DNA from: Bactrocera neohumeralis | Lineage: Eukaryota > Arthropoda > Insecta > Diptera > Tephritidae | Direction of reading: 5' to 3' | Assembly (NCBI RefSeq): GCF_024586455.1 | Contig: NC_065921.1 | Coordinates: 8,277,401 to 8,341,400 of the forward strand | DNA: 64,000 bases | Part shown: positions 57,660 to 64,000 of the stretch, piece by piece | How the letters are laid out: every line of letters starts with the position of its first letter | How positions within the stretch are numbered: position 1 is the stretch's first letter | Translations under genes and position numbers: made by a program | Notes under the pieces: model-generated | Seen by the model: the letters and a program-made list of their open reading frames with translations, nothing else | The model's database searches: none | What the model was told of the DNA's origin: nothing

Positions 57660-59235
57660 TATATGTACACTCTCGGTTTTTTTATTGTTTGATATACTGA
57701 TATACTATTGTAAAACGAGAAATGGGAGAAATATTTGAATGAGAAGGCTTGACAGTCTGACCTTTTGATTTTTCTAGAAATATTCACTCACTCACTACAA
57801 AGTTGAAGATATTTATATAGTATATTGGTGCTTTCAATGGCTTCCATCACAAAATTGTGCTTTAATTACAAAACCCACAGATTCTGCCAACGTAAATATA
57901 TATTCGACTATATGAAGCTCTTTCTCCTGCCAAACTTTCCCATACACCGACTTACACCGTTCATGATATAAGCAAATATTCGTATTTTATGACGACCATT
58001 TCTGGCATCCACACTGAATTTAAATCCCGTTAACATCTGTTGCGTGCTTTCACCTGCGCCCGCGGCAGATATTAAAGTTCGCGTTGAAGCGTCCTATATT
58101 GGCTTTCCTTCACTTCATCGCCATTTTTTTGCGGCAATGCGCGCCAATGAATATTTATGAGCCGCCGTTTGGCAACCCCGGTGTGTGGGTGTGTGTGTGC
58201 GGAAATTCCATACGCGACACCACTATGGTTTCGCTGCAAATTGAATTTGTTAGGCAAATTTCTACTGTCACCATTCGGGTGGGCTTCATGTGTTTCCTGC
58301 CATTTCGCCTGCGTGGGTGTATGCGCCTTTCGAGGCAGAGCGCCTGCGACATTACATATAAATCCGTGTGTGGGTGTGTGGGCGTAGGTGTCGAGCGTAA
58401 ATTCTGCGGGAGTTTTAAATAATCAAATTGCCACCACTTGAGGCATGCAGATAATAACTTAGGAATGAAATAGTGAGCTATAAATGGCCTCCAGAGTGCC
58501 AGTGTCAATTAAGAGGATTCGAATGCAAGAAAAAATGAGTGAAATATTTTTAGACCTCCAGCGGTTACCGGTTTGATTCCATTTCGCTTTTAATTTAGTT
58601 GACTGAGCTATTGTTAAATGGCTTTTATTGTTGCTCGAAATCCCATTTAAATTTTGCTTGTGTTTTGGTTAGTGGCCACGCTGGCCTATGTCACTGCGAT
58701 ACTGTGTGTGCTGTTGTTGTGCGATGTGCGACTGCATGTGTCCCTATTATGTTAAATATTGAATATTCATGCAGTAAACCGCATGAACTATGCAACATCT
58801 TGCCGGCAATGCCACACACACACGATTGCATTATATGGAACTATATAGTTTGTTGGTGTGTGTTGGTTGTAAATGGAAGTTATTGATGTGTAAACCACGC
58901 TCGATTTCCTTATGTAACAGTTGCCAGCGTTTGCAATTTCCGGCTGCGGCATATTGTTGCAAGTTGCTCCCAAGTATGTACTGCAAGAATTTTTAATTGA
59001 AAATGCCTTCAATTTATGGAAGCGACTAAGGATTAAATAATTTTGTCATAAGAAAGTACATGCTGTGCTTCACAGGGATTTCTAGTTTCCCACATTTTAT
59101 TTGATTGGTTCCTGCCACCTAACCCATAAGCGAGAAATAGAAAATGGAAACGAAAGAGAGTGAGAGATCCTTACAAATTATATAAGTAAATCACTTAAAA
59201 AAAATTCTCAACCAAGTATACTCATATTGTTTTTA
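57660..59235. other. Non-coding stretch, partly GC-rich
   Basis: GT-rich runs lie near 58180-58200 and 58370-58385. The overlapping frames at 58072-58508 are shaped by these and lack domains. No gene is recognised. Confidence 0.4.
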
Positions 59236-59239
59236 TATA

Positions 59240-59732
59240 TTAGGGTAGCCCAAAAATAATTTTTATCTATTTTTTTTCAAAATGACGAAAACAATTATCT
59301 GGTAAAGTTTGAGCCTTAATGTCAATATAAAGAAGTTACATGGGTTTCCTCGGGTAAAAACAGCTTTTTTTCAAAAATGTTTTTCTCATATAAAAATTAA
59401 ATATTTAATTAGAATTTTTTATTGTTACAAACATACTCTATTAAAAACGAAGTTCTGAAATTTTGAAAAAAAAAATTTAACTCGGCCATGAAAACGCCGT
59501 TTCCGGTGACCCCTCGAAAAACAGATTCACCCCTGTTGGTAGCATAACTCCTTACAAGATCATATAAAGTGAAAAAAATACGAGTTTTAGTTAAAATCTT
59601 AACTTAGACCTTGGACGAAGGAGAAAAAACTGAAAACTGGATTTTTAGCAGACATGTTTTACAAAAAGTGAAAGTTTCAGTGAAAATTAAATGAAAGATT
59701 AAAAAAAATTGCCTATAAATGACACACCCTAG
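59240..59732. mobile_element. Rep-C element with TTAGGGT / ACACCCTAG ends
   Basis: TTAGGGTAGCCCAAAAATAA at 59240 and GACACACCCTAG ending at 59732 form a short imperfect TIR. Inside, GAAGTTACATGGGTTTCCTC, GACCTTGGACGAAGGAG and AAAGTTTCAGTGAAAATT link it to 26.83-27.29 kb. No coding frame is supported. Confidence 0.55.
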
Positions 59733-59734
59733 TG

Positions 59735-60598
59735 TTTATTATACATGTATATTATTTTTTTTATATTCATATGTAGTATCTATATATGTGTGTGTAATCG
59801 CGTATGTGCACAAAGTTTTCCGCTTTTTCCGAAAATTCTTTTTCCAGTTCATCCTCATTAAAAACTGTCTAACATCCGCTTATTCAGCCACTTAGGCACG
59901 AATGCAAAAGTTTAGATAAGGTGGTATGAATTACGCATTTATATTTGTAAATCTGCCCGTACATGTGTAAGCGCGTATCCACCAAGGAACTTGTGTGCTC
60001 GCACAATTTCCAGCGATACGCAGAAAAACTTTGAAAACGATTTACTTGCGTAAATTACATGCATGCACTTGTATGTATGCACATTAGGGTAGTATTTAAA
60101 ATATTTAAATTAATATTATTTTATTCTCAGCCACTCAACCAGTTTCAAACGGGTTAGAGTAAACGTGTAAATGTTGTTGTCAAATAAAGTTGACTTAAGC
60201 ATATCAAAAAATGATTTTTTACAGAAAAATTAATTTTTTGTTTTATTCCTTTAGTGAACAAAATCGGTGTGAGTAATAATTCTTCATTTTAATTTAAAAC
60301 AAAAAGCAAAGTTATATTGAGGTTTAGGGGCACATCTGGTGTGAAAATTATAAATATTTTAAAATCCCCGCAAGCCTTTTACAACATTCGCAACGATTCC
60401 GCAATAGAACTTCGATTAGAAATACAAAATTTGAGACAAATTCTTTGTTCGATATTTTATCCATTGTAAAAATCGCAACGCACTACTGAGGTGCACCGAT
60501 CGTGTTCCCCACACAGTTAGTGTTTTCTTAAAAAATATCGCAAAGACAGAATTCTTTAGGCGATCACACAAGGTATGGCCATAAAGTAACACGTTCAT
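59735..60598. other. AT-rich non-coding stretch
   Basis: CACATTAGGGTAGTATTTAA near 60080 may be another MITE end without a partner. No gene is recognised. Confidence 0.35.
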
Positions 60599-60599
60599 A

Positions 60600-61055
60600 T
60601 TTGAAACGAGAAAAAACGTTAACTTCGACTGCACCGAAGCTGATATATGAAAGCTATATGCTATAGTAATCCGATCTGAACAATTTCTTCGGAGATTACA
60701 TTTTTGCTTTAAAAAACAATCCATACAAAATTTCGGGAAGATACCACGTCTAACGCAAAAGTTTTCCATACAAGAACTTGATTCCGATCGTTCAGTTTGT
60801 ATGACAGCTATATGTTATATAGTTCCGACAAATGAGCAACTCTTGAAGAGAAAATTACGTTTGCAAAATTTCAAAACGATATCTTAAAAACTGAGGAACT
60901 AGTTCGCATATATACAGACGGACGGATGGACATGGGTAAATCGACTCAGCTCAGCATACTGATCATTTAAGTATATATGTATATACTTCATAGGGTCTCC
61001 GACGCTTCCGTTTAGGTGTTACAAACTTCGTGACAAACTTAATATATCCTGTTCA
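60600..61055 (+). repeat. Rep-B, the most complete single copy
   Basis: It runs from ACTTCGACTGCACCGAAGCT through CTATAGTAATCCGATCTGAA, CCATACAAGAACTTGATTCC, AAATTTCAAAACGATATCTT, ATACAGACGGACGGATGGAC and GGGTCTCCGACGCTTCCGTT, to TTAATATATCCTGTTCAGGG. All other Rep-B pieces in the window align to parts of this order. It is non-coding. Confidence 0.7.
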
Positions 61056-61059
61056 GGGT

Positions 61060-61365
61060 TGTCTGTAAGTACTTACACCACATGACGAAGAATGTATTCT
61101 AACACTTCTCGATATTTCAATGAAAAAGCTCGCCTTATGCTTCATTTCAAACCAAATCTATGGAATATATAACATATTCAATCCTTGCACGCTCAGACTT
61201 CATCTCCTAAATTTCCCATTTAATTCTCAATTTCTACAATTAACAGTGTTTGTTCTATCTATGTACAAACAATTCCTTGCTAAACATTTGCTGTTCTCAG
61301 CAACATGTTGCTGTCAATACGCTGCTAATAACTATGTTAGCATTACAGCCTGATTCACTGCGAAA
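61060..61365. other. Spacer
   Basis: Nothing was recognised; the 77-residue frame at 61120 has no domain. Confidence 0.35.
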
Positions 61366-61369
61366 GTGT

Positions 61370-61632
61370 TAAGTTCAGCTATGTTAACTTACATTGAAAA
61401 ATTATGTTAATGAATATTTCACTGTTAAAAAATTAGTTCATGGTATTCCACTGTTAACCACATAGCAGTTAACTAACAGCAGATTTTAACAACGATGTCG
61501 TCGGCGCTGTTATGCTTTGAGTATTAACGAAGTTTGCTTTTGTTTTTGCTTTTACGCTGCTGGCCACACAGCAGCAGCATTGCGGCGCTCACCAACACCA
61601 ATTGTTGAATGAAATTCAGTTTTGGTTGACTT
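61370..61632 (-). promoter_or_regulatory. Duplicated segment B: inverted partner of 54.69 kb
   Basis: On the minus strand AGTCAACCAAAACTGAA starts at about 61631, followed by TCATTCAACAATT and GTTGGTGAGCGCCGCA to about 61580. This matches segment A over about 53 positions with few differences. Further along the minus strand, TAACAGCGCCGACGACATCG, GCTGTTAGTTAACTGC and GGTTAACAGTGGAAT follow in the same order as the TAACAG cluster of segment A. At least seven TAACAG/GTTAAC motifs lie in 61369-61515. Confidence 0.45.
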
Positions 61633-61639
61633 TTCCTCA

Positions 61640-63055
61640 CGGTTGGTTATGTGGCGGATAGATTTGTGGCTGAAACGTGAATTTTAAGGAAAAAAATAAC
61701 AAAATTACGAATATCAAATGTTAAGGAGTTCGACAAATAACTTCATAACTGTATTAATATACAAAAGTGATTGTGAAGCAAAATAAAAGCGAAACAAAAA
61801 GCGTAAGAGATACACGAAATCAACTCAAAAGGCAAACAGTGCAACAGCATGTCCAAACGGTAGTGTGGCAAGTTGGCTTTTGGGCTTACCGGTTTTTCGA
61901 CAGCAACACTCGTGCAAAAAAAATAATAAACAAACTCATACATGTGCAACAACAAATTTACCACAAAACCAAAATGACTAAAAGCGAGTCAAAGGCTTTT
62001 GGCATTTGTGTATGTGTGTGTATCTTAGCGTCTCGCAGTTTTTGCGCCGTCCGCGTCGTCAACAGAAACGCTGGCTTTATTGTCTTTGACTTTGTTGTCT
62101 GCGAAGAATTCACGCCAGCTTTTGCTGCCTTTGTGCGACTTCTTTGACCATGTGTGTGTGTAAGCCCCGCCTATGGGTATGTGGCGTTAGCTTTTGATCT
62201 TTTTGTCCCCGTATTTCGCGTGCGTTTTTGTTGGTTTTTTTAAATTTTTTTTTGCTCTATAAGCCTTTCTGTTTTGTTTGTGCTTTGCGTGTGTGTTTTT
62301 AAGAAACCCAAGCATCAAAACATAAAAGCATAATATATGAGCAATAACAACAACAAAGTGTGAGAACCAAAAGCGTGGCTTGAAGACTAGATAACAAATC
62401 GTATTTTATTATTGCATCATCAAAGCAAAACGGAATGACTTAACGTAAAATCTTGGACCATAAGTGGTTCTATTGCCGTGCAAATAAAGCAAAGTTGTGA
62501 CTTTGAAAAGAGAGTGTGTACTTTCCGTTATTAGAGAGGACTTAAATTTATAATTCTGTGTGGAGATGGTAAGTAGTACTTATGAAATTTAAAATGCACC
62601 CTTAGTGCCTTATTTGGCTTTTATGATTTATTTTATCAAAAAAAGGTTTCGATAGAAAACAAAAATTTTCATTTTTTGAAAATAAGGAAAAATTAATGAA
62701 AAATAAACTATTTTATAATTTTAAAGTTGAGAATATTTTTAAAAAAATTTGAAAGCTATTTGCCTATTATTTTACTTCCTTATAGTACTGGCTTCTGAGG
62801 TATGTGAACTTGAGAGATATTATCATATTTAATGTTTTTAATTTTTAGGTTAGTGCCTAATGTGCCTATCATAAACGGTTGTTTACATTTAGAGTCCTAT
62901 GTTGAGTTTTAAAATCACATTTGCGAAGATTAACTTTTATGAACTTAGGTTAGGTTCGGTCCTTTGTGTTACACAAAATATCGTTAAAATGGATCACCAG
63001 ATCCTCATAAATCGACCAAACCTTTTAAGCTGTTTACAAAGTTATTAAGGCGCAC
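61640..63055. other. Non-coding stretch
   Basis: The 126-residue plus frame at 61767-62147 has mixed low-complexity sequence and no domain. T-rich tracts lie near 62240 and A-rich tracts near 62640. No gene is recognised. Confidence 0.4.
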
Positions 63056-63059
63056 AATA

Positions 63060-64000
63060 ATAATCCCAGCCACCTTGCTTGGTTGTGACAAAAAGAACCC
63101 GTAAAACGCAAAGTTTTTAACTATTCATCAATATATATTTACCTTCAAAGTAATCCCCAACAGATGTTATACACTTATACCAACCATTTTTCCAGTCCTC
63201 GATACACCTTTCATTTTTGGGATGGCGAATTTTATTTTATCTCTTCGATCAGCTGAAAACGGGTACCACGGAGTGGAAATTTAAGTTTGGGAAACTAGAA
63301 AAAATCGTACATACCGAAATCTGGTGAATACGGTGGTTGAGCGATGGTATTCATTGCGTTTTTGGCTTTAAATTCGGTCACAATCGTGGCTCGATGAATT
63401 GTTCTTTCACATTTCCGGCCGTTTTTGACGGATATTCTCACGCAAACGCCTCAATACGGCCAAATAGAACTCCTTATTGACCGTTTGTTCATCCGCCACA
63501 AGTTCATGATGCACCAAACCACGAATATCGAAAAAAATAACATTGAGCACACCCTTTATTTTTCAACGGCTTTGACGTGGCTTTTTTATGTCGGCACGTT
63601 TTTTCCCTCCTTTCCGATGATTGTTGACTTGTTTGCATGTCAAACTCATAAACCCATAACTCCTCGGCAGTTATAATACTCTCTACGAATGTGAGATCAG
63701 AATTCGCTCGAACAAGCATATCCAAAGAGACCTGTTTACGGTACTCTTTTTTTTTTTAATTCAGCTTTATCGGGACGAGTCGAGCAAGATCGCGTTTCAT
63801 ACCCAAAATGATTCGAATGGACTCAGGAGAGATCTCGACCTCTTTTGCCATCTCGCTAACACTAGTCTGATGATTTTCAAGCACCATATACTTCACTTTT
63901 TTAAAATCTTCGCCAGATGATCTCGATCTCTCGACCGTTTTTGAAGGGTTTATACCTCTCGTAGGCTTGTGTTTTGATAAAACTGAATCAAATCGCAACG
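63060..64000 (-). pseudogene. Mariner-like transposase, continues beyond the window
   Basis: On the minus strand, from the window edge: a basic N-terminal piece DFKKVKYMVLENHQTSVSEM then AKEVEISPESIRIIL (HTH 2), then EFVESIITAEELWVYEFDMQ-like text, where family GDETW is AEELW so the first Asp is lost. YSWFGAS/FFDIRGLVHHELV-type text and TVNKEFYLAVLRRLREN follow, then a gap in which the HHDN and SPD blocks cannot be read. KNGWYKCITSVGDYFEG ends the protein near 63140. Intact order with decay suggests a near full-length insertion; its 5' end is outside. Confidence 0.75.

Noticed and set aside
61767..62147. 126-residue plus-strand ORF
   Set aside because: No domain and low-complexity GTGTGT text inside; could not be supported.
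1..64000. CRISPR array, operon, tRNA or rRNA genes
   Set aside because: The sequence is eukaryotic in texture; the tandem repeats lack spacer structure, and no tRNA B-box cloverleaf or rRNA block was found by eye.

Overview
This window looks like gene-poor, AT-rich non-coding DNA from a higher fly, most likely a tephritid fruit fly. That assignment is inferred from the texture of the sequence: ACAT/ATGT microsatellites, many mariner lineages, and Tc1, RTE and RNase H-bearing non-LTR relics typical of such genomes. No multi-exon protein gene, tRNA or rRNA could be recognised. It could be a large intron or intergenic region next to a regulatory gene, but nothing here names that gene. All calls come from reading the sequence and recalling protein families; no search was run.

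Layout. 1-2.3 kb: a Tc1/mariner element joined to a second mariner fragment, then a strong hairpin. 2.5-5 kb: remnants of a dispersed non-coding repeat (here Rep-A). 6.2-7.4 kb: the 3' part of a non-LTR retrotransposon with RNase H. 9.0-10.1 kb: a 126-bp three-unit tandem repeat, a Rep-B piece and an RTE-type 3' end. 10.75-11.36 kb, minus strand: the only host-gene-like reading frame, split by one frameshift. 11.5-16.6 kb: a mariner-superfamily pseudogene, an internally deleted mariner, a foldback MITE, a retrotransposon fragment and a mellifera-type mariner reduced to its DNA-binding domain. 18.4-21.6 kb: a degraded mariner, then a TIR element with internal tandem repeats that carries an inserted mariner. 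22.9-23.6 and 34.4-35.3 kb: two arrays spaced by a GGTGGCAAC-type motif. 25.8-32.4 kb: mariner, RTE and a nearly full-length irritans-type mariner. 36.7-41.6 kb: mariner pieces, a complete Rep-A, an LTR-retrotransposon integrase remnant and two mauritiana-like mariner pieces. 43.8-52.8 kb: a TIR-bounded composite holding retrotransposon debris, a second satellite MITE, DDE pseudogenes, a Tc1 pseudogene and a 155-bp repeat array. 54.7-61.6 kb: an inverted pair of homologous segments flanking an RTE copy and a foldback MITE. 63-64 kb: a minus-strand mariner running off the window end.

No genes act together here as a pathway. The story is layered transposition: several mariner/Tc1 lineages, now dead, inserted into older MITEs and repeats. 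The most unusual signals are the inverted 54.7/61.6 kb pair, the frameshifted 10.75-11.36 kb ORF, the DNA-binding-only mariner with intact ends at 16.1-16.6 kb, and the GGCAAC-phased arrays.
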